Positions 50,753-60,050 are shown, counted from the first letter of the stretch. The stretch: DNA of 64,000 nt from Candidatus Promineofilum glycogenicum (GCA_016707605.1 JADJHJ010000001.1:992001-1056000), one strand, 5' to 3'. Numbers and translations are program-made. The notes: generated by a model not told the origin, from the letters alone.

Positions 50753-51412
50753 CTATCCGCCCCCCGTTAGCGCGTGGATCGCCGCCTCTGGGCCGGCCAC
50801 GAGGAGCTGATCGCCGGGCATGACGACGGCCTCCGGGCCAGGGTTGTAGATCAGATGGCGCCCGGCCAGCAGCAAGACCAGTAGTTCAGGCGAGTAGCCG
50901 GTCATCAATTGACCCAACGGCCCGCTGAAATGTCGCGGCGACCAGCGGGCGACCAGATGGTCGGCAAAACGCCAGCCGGTATCCTGCCTCGCCTGCCCGG
51001 TCAGGAGGTCGGCCACGACACGCGCCGACTCGATGTCGGGCGTAACGACCTCGTCGGCGCCGACGCGCATCAGCACGCGCCGGTCGCGCTCCGATTGCGC
51101 CTCGCACACCACCCGCCGCACACCCAAATCCTTGAGCGTCAGCGTAACCAGCATCGCCTGGGCTAAATCGCCGCCGATGGCCACGATGGCCGTGTCGAAC
51201 GCTTCGATCCCCAGAGCCAACAGCCCCTCATGGTCGCTGGCGTCGAGCGCCACCACGTCTTGCAGATTATCAGATAGGTGCTGGACGATGGTCGGGTTAC
51301 GGTCTACGCCCAGCACTTGATGACCGCGCTCCACCAGCGCCAGGGCAACGTTTTCGCCAAAGCCGTCCAGCCCGACGACCACGAACTCTCCACGGCTGCT
51401 TCTGCGTCTCAT
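50753..51412 (-). CDS. ktrA: KtrA/TrkA-type potassium channel regulatory subunit (RCK domain)
   Basis: A 219-residue protein. The RCK-N Rossmann domain reads VVVGLDGFGENVALALVERG (GxGxxG variant GLDGFG), HQVLGVDRNPTIVQHL and RVLMRVGADEVVTPDIESAR. RCK-C lies at about 140-219 (LLVLLLAGRHLIYNPGPEAV). It senses NAD(H) or ATP/ADP and gates KtrB. ATG 51412 is chosen; a frame back to 51487 is unconserved. Divergent from the C39-like gene. Confidence 0.92.
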   Translation of the reverse strand: MRRRSSRGEFVVVGLDGFGENVALALVERGHQVLGVDRNPTIVQHLSDNLQDVVALDASDHEGLLALGIEAFDTAIVAIGGDLAQAMLVTLTLKDLGVRRVVCEAQSERDRRVLMRVGADEVVTPDIESARVVADLLTGQARQDTGWRFADHLVARWSPRHFSGPLGQLMTGYSPELLVLLLAGRHLIYNPGPEAVVMPGDQLLVAGPEAAIHALTGGG

Positions 51413-51486
51413 CTCTTTGTCACCCGTTGACCCGCTTCCGCAGCGGGCCTGCTTCTGAGAAGATACTAAGCCAGACGCCCCGGCCA

Positions 51487-51516
51487 TTGGGCCGCGCGCG
51501 CACGGTGGGTTACAAT
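51487..51516 (+). promoter_or_regulatory. Promoter of the C39-like peptidase gene
   Basis: TTGGGC (51487-51492), 18-base spacer, TACAAT (51511-51516), about 35 bases before the ATG at 51559. Confidence 0.45.
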
Positions 51517-51558
51517 CCTGCCCGGCTTAGTGCGCGGCAAGTGGCCGTCCGGAAGCAC

Positions 51559-52887
51559 ATGCGAAAGTACAAGCTGCCGTTGCTCCTCGGCCTCCTGTTG
51601 GCCGGTATTATAACAGTGTGGCTGCTGCCGTCGATGCTGCGCTCACTGCCGACGCGCTACGCCATGCGGCTGCCCGGGCCGCTGCAAGCCCTGGCCCTGC
51701 CGGCCGACCCGACGCCCATCCTGCCGACCGTCGCCGCGCCGGTGGCCGCCGCCGATCTACTGGGCAACACATCGGCCACTGTCACGCCGCCAGCCAGCCC
51801 CACACCGCTGGCCGTGGCCGAGGCTTACAGCACGCCTACTCTAGCGGCGACGCTCCAACCCACGGCGACAGCGACGCCGCCGCCCACAGCCACCCCCTGG
51901 CCCGTTCCGGCCGCGGCGCGGATGACCGGCTTCACCCACGTCTATCAGGAGTGGAACAACTGCGGCCCGGCAACGCTAGTCATGGCGCTGACCTACTTCG
52001 GCCGCGTCCATAGCCAGCGCGACACGGCCGCCGTGCTGCGCCCCAACCCCGAAGACCGCAACGTGACGCCGCAGGAGTTGGCCGGTTTCGTCAACACGCA
52101 GGACGGCTTGCGCGGCGTGGCCCGCATCAACGGTGACCTCGACCTGCTCAAGCGGCTGCTGGCCAACGAGATTCCGGTCATCATCGAGATCGGCTTCGAC
52201 CCGCCGGGCGAGTACCAGTGGCTCGGCTGGTACGGCCACTACCTGCTGCCGGTGGCCTACGACGACGCGACGCAACAGGTGTGGGTCTACGACTCGTGGC
52301 TGGGAACCAGCGAGGTGCCGCAGACCAACGCCGACCCCAACGGCCGCGTCCTGGCCTACGCCGACCTGGAAGCGTACTGGGCGCAGTTCAACCGCTCCTA
52401 CATCGTCCTCTATGAGCCGGAGCAGGAAGCGCTGGTCAACGAACTGCTCGGCGCGACGCTCGACGACGCGGCCATGTGGCAGGCCAGCCTGGCCCGCGCC
52501 CAGGCCGACGCCGCCCGCGACCCGGCCAACGCCTTCTACTGGTTCAACCTGGGCGCGACCTACAACGCCCTGGGCGACTATGAGAAGGCGGCCACGGCCT
52601 TCGACCAGGCATTGGCCATCGGCCTGCCCTGGCGGATGTTGTGGTACCAGTTCGGCCCCTATGAGGCGTATCAGCACGCCGGCCGCTACGACGACGTCGT
52701 CCTGCTGGCCGAGACGACACTGACCGACCGCCCCTTCTTCGAGGAGTCGTACTACTACCTCGGCCTGGCCCAGAGTGGGCTGGGCAACACCGAGGGCGCG
52801 CGGGCTAACTTACAGAAGGCGCAAGAACTCAATCCGAACTTCACCCCGGCCCAGAAGGCGCTGGCCGAACTGCCGCCCGAGAGTTGA
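51559..52887 (+). CDS. C39-like peptidase with C-terminal TPR, membrane-anchored
   Basis: A 442-residue protein. An N-terminal signal anchor (LPLLLGLLLAGIITVWLLP) is followed by a Thr/Pro-rich spacer (residues 45-120). The peptidase-C39-like domain has the cysteine in EWNNCGPATLVMALTYFG, PNPEDRNVTPQELAGF, the histidine in GWYGHYLLPVAYDD and the aspartate in VWVYDSWLG. TPRs occupy about 340-440 (AFYWFNLGATYNALGDYEKA). It is probably an extracytoplasmic cysteine peptidase whose target is unknown. It is a tandem paralogue of the following gene. ATG 51559. Confidence 0.87.
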   Translation: MRKYKLPLLLGLLLAGIITVWLLPSMLRSLPTRYAMRLPGPLQALALPADPTPILPTVAAPVAAADLLGNTSATVTPPASPTPLAVAEAYSTPTLAATLQPTATATPPPTATPWPVPAAARMTGFTHVYQEWNNCGPATLVMALTYFGRVHSQRDTAAVLRPNPEDRNVTPQELAGFVNTQDGLRGVARINGDLDLLKRLLANEIPVIIEIGFDPPGEYQWLGWYGHYLLPVAYDDATQQVWVYDSWLGTSEVPQTNADPNGRVLAYADLEAYWAQFNRSYIVLYEPEQEALVNELLGATLDDAAMWQASLARAQADAARDPANAFYWFNLGATYNALGDYEKAATAFDQALAIGLPWRMLWYQFGPYEAYQHAGRYDDVVLLAETTLTDRPFFEESYYYLGLAQSGLGNTEGARANLQKAQELNPNFTPAQKALAELPPES

Positions 52888-52892
52888 AAGAA

Positions 52893-52970
52893 GAAACCAC
52901 AGATTACACCGATTCCACAGATTTATACGTCCCCAGGGGCGCTCATCAACGTGATCGGTGTAATTAGGAA
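52893..52970. repeat. Family A repeat between the two C39-like genes
   Basis: AAACCACAGATTACACCGAT begins just after the upstream stop codon, and ATCGGTGTAAT (near 52953) is the inverted copy of ATTACACCGAT. The gap to 52979 holds no other feature. Confidence 0.75.
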
Positions 52971-52979
52971 CATGTGACT

Positions 52980-54412
52980 ATGCGTAACAGAACCAAGAGC
53001 ATCATCCTGCTCATCGCCGTGGCCCAACTGGGGCTGATTATCGGTCTGCTGGCTCTGCCGACGGTGGTGCGGGCTATTCCCGGCCGCTACCGTGTCTGGC
53101 TACAGGAGAACTACCCCGGCTCGGCGACGTGTCCGAGGAGGTCATCCACCAGGTCGCGCCGGTGGCTACGGCCCTACCCGCGCCGCAGCAGGTGTCGGAC
53201 AACGCCATCGACATCGGCTCGCTCATCGACGCCCAGCCGGCGACAACCCTCGACAGCGCCCCCGACGAGACGGAACTGATCGGCGTGCCCGCCGCCCTGG
53301 AAGACGCGCCGGCCGCGGCCACCGTCGCCCCGGTCGTTGAGCCGACGGCCGCGCCTACCGAGGCGGCTCTGACACCCACCCCGGCCGCCACTGACACCCC
53401 CGCGCCGACGCCGACGCCCATGCCCCTGCCGGAGCGCGTCGTGCTGGAGAATATGGGCGTCGTCAAGCAGTCGTTCAACAACTGCGGCCCGGCCAATCTG
53501 ACCCAGGTGCTCAACTGGTACGGTTCGGCCATCACCCAGACTGACGTGGCCGCCTACCTGAAGCCCAACCCTGAAGACCGCAACGTCAGCCCGTGGCAGA
53601 TTGCCGATTATGTCAACGAACAACTGACCGGTTACAAGGCCCTGGCCCGCAGCGGCGGCGATCTGGAGATGATCAAGCGCTTCCTGGCCGCCGGCTTCCC
53701 GGTGGTCATCGAAAAGGGGTACGAGCTGCCCGATTCCGGCTGGTGGGGCCACTACCTGACCATCTACGGCTATGACGACCAACTGGAAGAGCTGTATAGC
53801 CAGGACTCCTACCTCGGCCCGTTCGACGGCAGCGGCCGGGTAGACGCCTACACCGAGTTCCTCCACTACTGGCAGCAGTTCAGCAACACCTTCTACGTCG
53901 TCTATCGCCCGGAGCAGGAAGAGACGGTCAAGAGCATCCTGGGCGAAGAGATGTACGACGACTTCAAGATGTGGCAGAAGGTGGCCGGCATCGCCGAGAC
54001 GGAGACGCTGCAGCGCCCCGACGACGTCTTCGCCTGGTTCAACCTGGGCACGGCCCTGACCCGCATGGGCGGCCTGACGGGCGAGAACCAGTACTACCAG
54101 GGCGGGGCGCAGGCGTTCGACAAGGCGCGCGAGCTTGGCCTGCCGCCGCGGATGCTGTGGTACCAGTTCCAGCCCTACCTGGCCTACCTGAAGCTCGACC
54201 GCTATCAGGACGTGGTCACGCTGGCCGACGCCACGCTGGAGACGCAGGGCGGCCGCAACGTCGAAGAGACGTTCTGGTACAAGGGCCACGCCCTGGCCTA
54301 CCTGGGCGACATCCAGGGGGCAATAACCGCCTACGAGACGGCCCTGACCGTCAACGCCAACTTCTACCCGGCCCAGTGGTCGCTCGACTCCCTGCGCGGC
54401 ACCGGCGGATAG
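52980..54412 (+). pseudogene. C39-like peptidase/TPR paralogue, frameshifted after the signal anchor
   Basis: ATG 52980 encodes an anchor (IILLIAVAQLGLIIGLLALP) equivalent to its neighbour's. At the C run 53114-53117 the frame breaks; one extra C would read YPRLGDVSEEVIHQVAPVA and continue to the stop at 54412, about 477 residues. The rest is intact: a Thr/Pro spacer, FNNCGPANLTQVLNWYG (cysteine), GWWGHYLTIYGYDD (histidine), YSQDSYLG (aspartate) and TPRs (AWFNLGTALTRMGGL). An internal GTG (53129) could start a shorter, anchor-less protein. Assembly error and true mutation cannot be told apart here. Confidence 0.8.
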
Positions 54413-54421
54413 AAGAATCTC

Positions 54422-54480
54422 ACGCAAAGACGCAAAGACGCCAGGGGCCAGGGAAGAACGTTCTTCCCTGGCCCTGGCCC
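54422..54480. repeat. Family B repeat with a perfect 30-bp palindrome
   Basis: CACGCAAAGACGCAAAGACG words lead into a perfect palindrome 54445-54474 with no spacer (centre AACGTT; arms GGGCCAGGGAAGAAC). It lies 9 bases after a stop codon. Likely a terminator or cruciform-forming site. Confidence 0.85.
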
Positions 54481-54497
54481 TGCTGGCCCCTCATTAC

Positions 54498-54525
54498 CTT
54501 GAATTCTGAGCTTTCGCGCTATAAT
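54498..54525 (+). promoter_or_regulatory. Promoter of the P5C dehydrogenase gene
   Basis: TTGAAT (54499-54504) and TATAAT (54520-54525), 15-base spacer, about 80 bases before the ATG at 54614. Confidence 0.5.
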
Positions 54526-54613
54526 ATCAGGTAGCGGTCAGACCGCGCCCGATGGCAGGCATCGGCCTGCCCCTTTCCACGAAATCCCACATCTCAACAC
54601 TGAGGAGTTTCAT

Positions 54614-56182
54614 ATGACCCAGGCACCCGCACACAAGTTCAAGGTTACCTATTCGACGCTGGCCAGCCCCGACCCGCTGCTGCACCAGATGTACGACGAG
54701 GCCGTGGCCGACTTCCGCGCCAACGCCGGGAAGACATACCCCCTGTATATCAACGGCGAGGAGCGCTTCGCCGAGGAGACGTTCGCCAAAATTAGCCCGA
54801 CCGACACCGACCTGGTCATGGGCTACTTCCAGAAGGGCACCGAGAAGGACGCCAACGACGCCGTGGCCGCGGCCAAAGCCGCCTATCCCGGCTGGCGCGA
54901 CACGCCCTGGCAGGAGCGCATCACCCTGCTGCGCCGCGCCGCCGACCTGCTCAGCGAGCGCCTGTTCAAGATGGGTGCGGTCATGAGCCTGGAAGTCGGC
55001 AAGAACCGCCTGGAGGCGTTGGGCGACGTGGAGGAGACGGCCGACCTCATCCGCTACAACTGCGACGCGATGGAGCAGAACAACGGCTTCGCCAAGCCGC
55101 TGAAGAACGAGAGCGAGAAGCACCACAACCGCAGCGTGCTGAAGCCCTATGGCGTGTGGGTCGTGATCTCTCCATTCAACTTCCCCGGCGCGCTGGCCGG
55201 CGGCCCCAGCGGCGCGGCCCTGGCCGCCGGCAACACCGTCGTCTTCAAGCCGGCCACCGACACGCCCTTCACCGGCTGGCTGCTGACCGAGGCCTTCCGC
55301 GACGCCGGCCTGCCGCCGGGCGTCTTCAACTTCGTCACCGGCGGCGGACGCAGCGTCGGCCAGACGCTCGTTGACCACCCCGACGTGGCCGGCATCACCT
55401 TCACCGGCAGCTACGACGTGGGCATGGGCATCATCCGCACCTTCACCAGCGGCAAGTACCCGCGGCCGTGCGTGGCCGAGATGGGCGGCAAGAACCCGGT
55501 CATCATCAGCAACAAGGCCGACCTGGACAAGGCGGCGCTGGGCTGCATGCGCTCCGCCTTCGGCCTGCAGGGGCAGAAGTGTTCGGCTCTGTCACGCATC
55601 TACGTCCACAAAGACGTCAAGGACGCCTTTATGGAGAAGTTCCTCGACCTGACGTCGAAGATCAACGTCGGCGACCCGACCGACCAGAACAACTGGATGG
55701 GGCCGGTCATCAACAAGAGCGCCCTGGAAGACTACCTGCGCTTCGTCGAAGACCTGCGCGCCCACGGCGACATCGTCTTCGGCGGCGAGGCGCTGGGCGG
55801 CAAGGGCTACTACGTCGCCCCGACCATCGCCGACAACGTGCCCGAAGACCACGCGCTGTGGCAGCAGGAGATGTTCCTGCCCATCGTCATGGTCGAGGCG
55901 TTCGAGGATTTAGAGGCGGCCATGCGCAAGGCCAACGACGTGGAGTATGGCCTGACCGCCGGCTTCTTCAGCGAGGACGAGAACGAGATCGAGTGGTTCC
56001 TCGACAACATGGAGGCGGGCGTGCTCTACGTCAACCGCAGCAGCGGCGCGACCACCGGCGCCTGGCCCGGCTACCAGTCCTTCGGCGGCTGGAAGGGCAG
56101 CGGCTCCACCGGCAAGGCCGCCGGCAGCTTCTACTACGTGCAGCAGTATATGCACGAGCAGAGCCAGACTGTCGTCGAGTAG
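54614..56182 (+). CDS. rocA: L-glutamate gamma-semialdehyde (1-pyrroline-5-carboxylate) dehydrogenase
   Basis: A 522-residue aldehyde dehydrogenase. The cofactor-binding PYGVWVVISPFNFPGALAGG, FKPATDTP and FTGSYDVGMGI, the general-base glutamate in CVAEMGGKNP, the nucleophile cysteine in GQKCSALSRIYVH and RSSGATTGAWPGYQSFGGWK point to the P5C dehydrogenase branch (PruA/RocA). It oxidises glutamate semialdehyde to glutamate with NAD in proline or arginine breakdown. AGGAG lies 8 bases before the ATG. No proline dehydrogenase is nearby. Confidence 0.92.
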   Translation: MTQAPAHKFKVTYSTLASPDPLLHQMYDEAVADFRANAGKTYPLYINGEERFAEETFAKISPTDTDLVMGYFQKGTEKDANDAVAAAKAAYPGWRDTPWQERITLLRRAADLLSERLFKMGAVMSLEVGKNRLEALGDVEETADLIRYNCDAMEQNNGFAKPLKNESEKHHNRSVLKPYGVWVVISPFNFPGALAGGPSGAALAAGNTVVFKPATDTPFTGWLLTEAFRDAGLPPGVFNFVTGGGRSVGQTLVDHPDVAGITFTGSYDVGMGIIRTFTSGKYPRPCVAEMGGKNPVIISNKADLDKAALGCMRSAFGLQGQKCSALSRIYVHKDVKDAFMEKFLDLTSKINVGDPTDQNNWMGPVINKSALEDYLRFVEDLRAHGDIVFGGEALGGKGYYVAPTIADNVPEDHALWQQEMFLPIVMVEAFEDLEAAMRKANDVEYGLTAGFFSEDENEIEWFLDNMEAGVLYVNRSSGATTGAWPGYQSFGGWKGSGSTGKAAGSFYYVQQYMHEQSQTVVE

Positions 56183-56275
56183 TTGTCAGTTATCAGTTGA
56201 CAGTTGTCAGCCTCAGCGCCCCGGCGCTCACTGCTGACGACTGTCAACTGTCAACTGTCAACTGTCAACTCCCCC
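56183..56275. repeat. Family D palindromic repeat (CTGTCAA words)
   Basis: Arms 56195-56210 and 56234-56249 (AGTTGACAGTTGTCAG type) pair with one mismatch around an inner perfect stem AGCGCC-CC-GGCGCT (56215-56228). Four tandem CTGTCAA units run from 56241 to 56268, ending just before the next ATG. Confidence 0.85.
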
Positions 56276-57193
56276 ATGTCTACCAAACTCATCCCCATGC
56301 GCGAAGCCGTCGCGCGTCACGTGGCTGACGGCTGCACCCTGGCCATCGAGGGCTTCACCGCCTTCATCTGCTTCGCCGCCGCCCATGAGATCATTCGCCA
56401 GCGCAAGCGCGACCTCGTGCTCTGTCGCCTGACGCCCGATTTGATCTACGACCAGATGATCGCCGCCGGCGTGGCCCGCAAGCTCATCTTCAGCTACCTG
56501 GGCAACCCCGGCGTCGGCAGCCTGCACGCCATCCGGCGCGCCATCGAACTGGGCGTGCCCCGGCCGCTGGAGATCGAAGAGTACTCCCACTTCGGCATGG
56601 TCGGCCGCTACATGGCCGGCGCGGCCGACCTACCCTTCTTCCCCCTGCGCAGCTACGTCGGCAGCGACATGCCCGCCGCCAACGACCTCATCCGCTTCGT
56701 CGATAGCCCCTATGGCGACGGCCCAATCGCCGTCGTGCCGCCGCTGAAGCCGGACGTGGCCTTTGTCCATGCCCAGCGCGCCGACGTGCAGGGCAACACC
56801 CACCTGTGGGGCCTCTTGGGCACACAGAAAGAGGTGGCCTTCGCCGCCAAAAAGGTCGTCGTCGTCGTCGAGGAAGTGGTGGACGAGGAAGTCATCCGCC
56901 GCGACCCCAACCGCACGCTCATCCCCGGCCTGATCGTCGACGCCGTCGTCCACGAACCCTACGGCGCGCATCCCAGCTACGTCCAGGGGTACTACGACCG
57001 CGACAACGACTTCTATCTGAAGTGGGACGAGTGGTCGCGCGACCAGGCGACGACCGAGGCGTGGCTGGAGGAGTGGGTCTACGCCCTGCCCGACCGCGCC
57101 GCCTATCTGGACAAGCTCGGCCGCGAGACGCTCGACCGGCTGGCCCCCGGCTCGCTGCCCGCCGAGCCGGTCAACTACGGCCGCTATGGTTAG
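56276..57193 (+). CDS. CoA-transferase subunit A (glutaconate/IpdA-like)
   Basis: A 305-residue class I CoA-transferase alpha chain. LIPMREAVARHVADGCTLAI, EGFTAFICFAAAHEIIRQ, LVLCRLTPDLIYDQMIAAG, and RYMAGAADLPFFPLRSYVG, ending GLIVDAVVHEPYGAHPSYVQ match the GctA/IpdA branch. It pairs with the subunit at 58508 to swap CoA between carboxylic acids in ring or chain breakdown. ATG 56276 is used; the upstream frame is repeat. The two subunits are separated by a peptidase gene, which is unusual. Confidence 0.88.
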   Translation: MSTKLIPMREAVARHVADGCTLAIEGFTAFICFAAAHEIIRQRKRDLVLCRLTPDLIYDQMIAAGVARKLIFSYLGNPGVGSLHAIRRAIELGVPRPLEIEEYSHFGMVGRYMAGAADLPFFPLRSYVGSDMPAANDLIRFVDSPYGDGPIAVVPPLKPDVAFVHAQRADVQGNTHLWGLLGTQKEVAFAAKKVVVVVEEVVDEEVIRRDPNRTLIPGLIVDAVVHEPYGAHPSYVQGYYDRDNDFYLKWDEWSRDQATTEAWLEEWVYALPDRAAYLDKLGRETLDRLAPGSLPAEPVNYGRYG

Positions 57194-57223
57194 CAGTCAC
57201 TACAGCTAACCCGCGAGACTCCC

Positions 57224-58420
57224 ATGTCCCAACTCGACACCTTCGGCGCGGACTACCTGCGCCTGACGCTCGAAATCGACAAGCACATCGACGGCTACCT
57301 CGACGCCTACTACGGCCCGGCGGCGCTGCGCGACGAGGTCAGGGCCGCGCCGCTGCGTTCCCCGGCCGACCTGCTGGCCGACGTGGATCGGCTGGAAGCG
57401 AACATCCCCACCGACGACCCGGCCCGCGCCGTCTACCTGGCGGCGACCCTGCGGGCCATCGAGTGCACTGTTCGCATGGTGGCCGGGGAGACGTTCGACT
57501 ATCTGGAAGAGGTGCACCGCCTCTATGACATCCGCCCGCAACTGGCCCCCGAGAGCCGCCTGCTGGCCGCGCACGACGCTTTGGACAGTTTGCTGCCGGA
57601 GCTACCCGGCCAGAACCTGGCCGCGCGCCTGGCCGCCTGGCGCAAGCAGTTTGAGATCGATGCCGCCCGCGGGCTGGAACTGCTGGAGTTGGCCCGCGAA
57701 GAGACGCGCCGGCGGACGGCGGCCTTCGTAGAGTTGCCCCACGACGAGAGCGTCGAAATCCGCCTGACCTCCGGCCAGCCGTGGAGCGCCTACAACTGGT
57801 ATCTGGGTCACGGCCGCTCGCTGATCGAGTTCAACACCGACCTGCCGCTCAACGCCCTGGCCCTGCTGGGCACGTTCGCCCATGAAGGCTACCCCGGCCA
57901 CCACACCGAAGGCACGCTCAAGGAGATCGAACTCTACCGGCGGCGCGGCTACGCCGAGCAGGCCGCCATGCTGCTCCACTCCCCGGCGGCGGTCATCAGC
58001 GAGGGCATCGCCACCACGGCGGTGGAGGTCATCTTCCCCGACGACAGCGCCTACGACTGGACGGCCGAAGTGTTGTTGCCGGCCGCCGGGTTGCCGGTCG
58101 CGCCAGGGCTGGCCGACCGCCTGCGGCGCATCGATCAAGCGGCGGCTTCATTGCGTTATGTCAACGGCAATGCGGCCATCCTCTACCACACCGGCCTGAT
58201 CACCAAGGCGGGGGCCATCGACTACATGCAAACCTACGGCCTGGCCACGCCCGAACGGGCGGCCAAGAGCGTCAGCTTCTTCACCCACCCGCTCTTCCGC
58301 GCCTACACCTTCACTTACTCGGTCGGCTACGACCTGATCGCCGCCACGGCCGACCCCACCGCCACCTTCCGCCGCCTGTTGACCGAGCAAGTGCTGCCAT
58401 CGGAGCTGGCTCTGACATAA
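57224..58420 (+). CDS. DUF885-like metallopeptidase
   Basis: A 398-residue protein. The probable zinc site is TFAHEGYPGHHTEGTLKE, matching the HExxPGHH of the DUF885 family (M3/M32-like gluzincin-type helices). YLDAYYGPAALRDEV near the N-terminus, the central GLELLELAREETRRRT helix and RAYTFTYSVGYDLI near the end are also family-like, and there is no signal peptide. It should be a soluble carboxypeptidase-like enzyme of unknown target. It starts 30 bases after the CoA-transferase A gene. Confidence 0.82.
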   Translation: MSQLDTFGADYLRLTLEIDKHIDGYLDAYYGPAALRDEVRAAPLRSPADLLADVDRLEANIPTDDPARAVYLAATLRAIECTVRMVAGETFDYLEEVHRLYDIRPQLAPESRLLAAHDALDSLLPELPGQNLAARLAAWRKQFEIDAARGLELLELAREETRRRTAAFVELPHDESVEIRLTSGQPWSAYNWYLGHGRSLIEFNTDLPLNALALLGTFAHEGYPGHHTEGTLKEIELYRRRGYAEQAAMLLHSPAAVISEGIATTAVEVIFPDDSAYDWTAEVLLPAAGLPVAPGLADRLRRIDQAAASLRYVNGNAAILYHTGLITKAGAIDYMQTYGLATPERAAKSVSFFTHPLFRAYTFTYSVGYDLIAATADPTATFRRLLTEQVLPSELALT

Positions 58421-58428
58421 AGAATAAG

Positions 58429-58485
58429 AAACCACAGATTCGCAGATTCTTCGGAAATCTGCGGAATCTGCGTAATCTGTGGTTT
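58429..58485. repeat. Family A hairpin between the peptidase and CoA-transferase B genes
   Basis: AAACCACAGATTCGCAGATT (from 58429) is inverted at the right end as AATCTGCGTAATCTGTGG to 58485, with one base of slippage and a short loop TCTTCGGAA. It starts 8 bases after the stop codon. Confidence 0.85.
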
Positions 58486-58507
58486 CCTCTTAAAACCACG
58501 GAATCAC

Positions 58508-59275
58508 ATGGACGTATCATCCCCCTCCGCTTCGGAACTCATGATCATCGCCGCCTCGCGCGCGCTGCGCGGCAACCGCACCGTCTTCGTCGGCGTCGGC
58601 CTGCCCAACATCGCCTGCAACCTGGCCCGCCGCAGCCACTCGCCGGACATGGAACTGGTCTACGAGAGCGGCGTCTTCGGCGCGCAACCGGCGCGGCTGC
58701 CCCTGTCCATCGGCGACCCAACTCTCGTCAGCGGCGCGACCTCGGTCGTCAGCATGGCCGACCTGTTCATGCTCTACCTGCAACGTGGCCTCATCGACGT
58801 GGCCCTGCTGGGCGGGGCGCAGATCGACCGCTTCGGCAACCTGAACACGACCGTCATCGGCGACTACGCGAGGCCAAAGACTCGCCTGCCCGGCTCCGGC
58901 GGCGCGTGCGAGATCGCCATCAACGCCCGGCGCATCTTCATGATCATGCGCCTGTCGAAGCGCGCCTTCGTCAACAAGATCGACTTCCAGACCAGCCCCG
59001 GCCACCTCGACGGCGGTGACGCCCGCCAGCGGCTGGGCATGCCCGGCTTCGGCCCCGACCAGGTCATCACCGACAAGGCGCTGTTCACCTTCGACAACCC
59101 GGAGCGGGAGATGATGCTGGTCGAACTGGCCCCCGGCCAGACGGTCGAGAGCGTCCGGGCCGCCGTCGGCTGGCCCTTGCGCGTGGCCGGCAGCCTGCGC
59201 GAGATGATCCCGCCCACGGCCGAAGAACTGGCCATCGTCCGCGAACAACTAGACCCCCAAGGACTTTACAGGTAA
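58508..59275 (+). CDS. CoA-transferase subunit B (glutaconate/IpdB-like)
   Basis: A 255-residue class I CoA-transferase beta chain. LMIIAASRALRGNRTVFVGV, GLPNIACNLARRSHSPDMEL and YESGVFGAQPARLPLSIGDP with YLQRGLIDVALLGGAQIDRF and ETGN-like NTTVIGDYARPKTRLPGSGG match GctB/IpdB. The catalytic glutamate expected in the ESG motif (VYESGV) is present. It is the partner of the subunit at 56276. Confidence 0.88.
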   Translation: MDVSSPSASELMIIAASRALRGNRTVFVGVGLPNIACNLARRSHSPDMELVYESGVFGAQPARLPLSIGDPTLVSGATSVVSMADLFMLYLQRGLIDVALLGGAQIDRFGNLNTTVIGDYARPKTRLPGSGGACEIAINARRIFMIMRLSKRAFVNKIDFQTSPGHLDGGDARQRLGMPGFGPDQVITDKALFTFDNPEREMMLVELAPGQTVESVRAAVGWPLRVAGSLREMIPPTAEELAIVREQLDPQGLYR

Positions 59276-59282
59276 ACAACTC

Positions 59283-60050
59283 ATGCGCACCCATCGCCGC
59301 CTCCTCATCGCACTCGGCGCAACCCTTCTCGTCCTCCTTATCGTCAGCAGCACGACTCTGATTGTGTTGAATAGTCGTGGCCAGGCCCAGCCCGAAGCCG
59401 TCGCCGCCCTGGAACCGGACGCTCTGGTCGCCGTCTCGCAAGTCGCCGGCCAGGACTGGCACGTCTTCGCCCCGACCGCGGTCAAAGCCACTACCGGCCT
59501 GATTCTCTACCCCGGCGGCTTTGTCGATCCCGTAGCCTACGCGCCCATCGCCCGCGCCATCGCCGGCCGCGGCTTCCTGGTCGTGATCGACCCCATGCCG
59601 CTCAATCTGGCCGTCACCGACGTATCCTCGGCCGACGCCATCATCGCTGCCCACCCGGAGATCGCCCACTGGGCCATCGGCGGCCACTCGTTGGGCGGGG
59701 CGATGGCCGCCGAGTTTGTCGCCGACGCCCCCCAGAACGTTGATGGGCTGGCTCTCTGGGCGGCCTATCCCGCGCCCAACACCGACCTTTCGGCCCTGCC
59801 GCTCCGCGTTGTCTCCATTTATGGTGACGCCGATGGTGTGGCCCTGACTGAAGAAATCCTGAGCGCCGCCCAACGCCTACCCCCTGACGCGCAGTTCATC
59901 CTCATCTCCGGCGGCAACCACACCCAGTTCGGTTCCTACGGTCAGGGCCTCCAGCGCGGCGACAACCCGGCGACCATCAGCCGCGACCGGCAACAGGCGG
60001 CAATCGTCGCAGGCACGGTCGAACTACTTGAAATTATCGGCGCTAACTGA
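59283..60050 (+). CDS. Membrane-anchored alpha/beta hydrolase
   Basis: A 255-residue protein. The N-terminal signal anchor (LLIALGATLLVLLIVSSTTL) precedes an alpha/beta-hydrolase fold: GLILYPGGFVDPVAYAPIAR (oxyanion hole), GGHSLGGAMAAEFV with the nucleophile serine, SIYGDADGVALTEE with the acid and ISGGNHTQFGSYGQG with the histidine. All triad positions are present. It is a probable outer-face esterase or hydrolase with unknown substrate. It starts 7 bases after the CoA-transferase B stop. Confidence 0.87.
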   Translation: MRTHRRLLIALGATLLVLLIVSSTTLIVLNSRGQAQPEAVAALEPDALVAVSQVAGQDWHVFAPTAVKATTGLILYPGGFVDPVAYAPIARAIAGRGFLVVIDPMPLNLAVTDVSSADAIIAAHPEIAHWAIGGHSLGGAMAAEFVADAPQNVDGLALWAAYPAPNTDLSALPLRVVSIYGDADGVALTEEILSAAQRLPPDAQFILISGGNHTQFGSYGQGLQRGDNPATISRDRQQAAIVAGTVELLEIIGAN

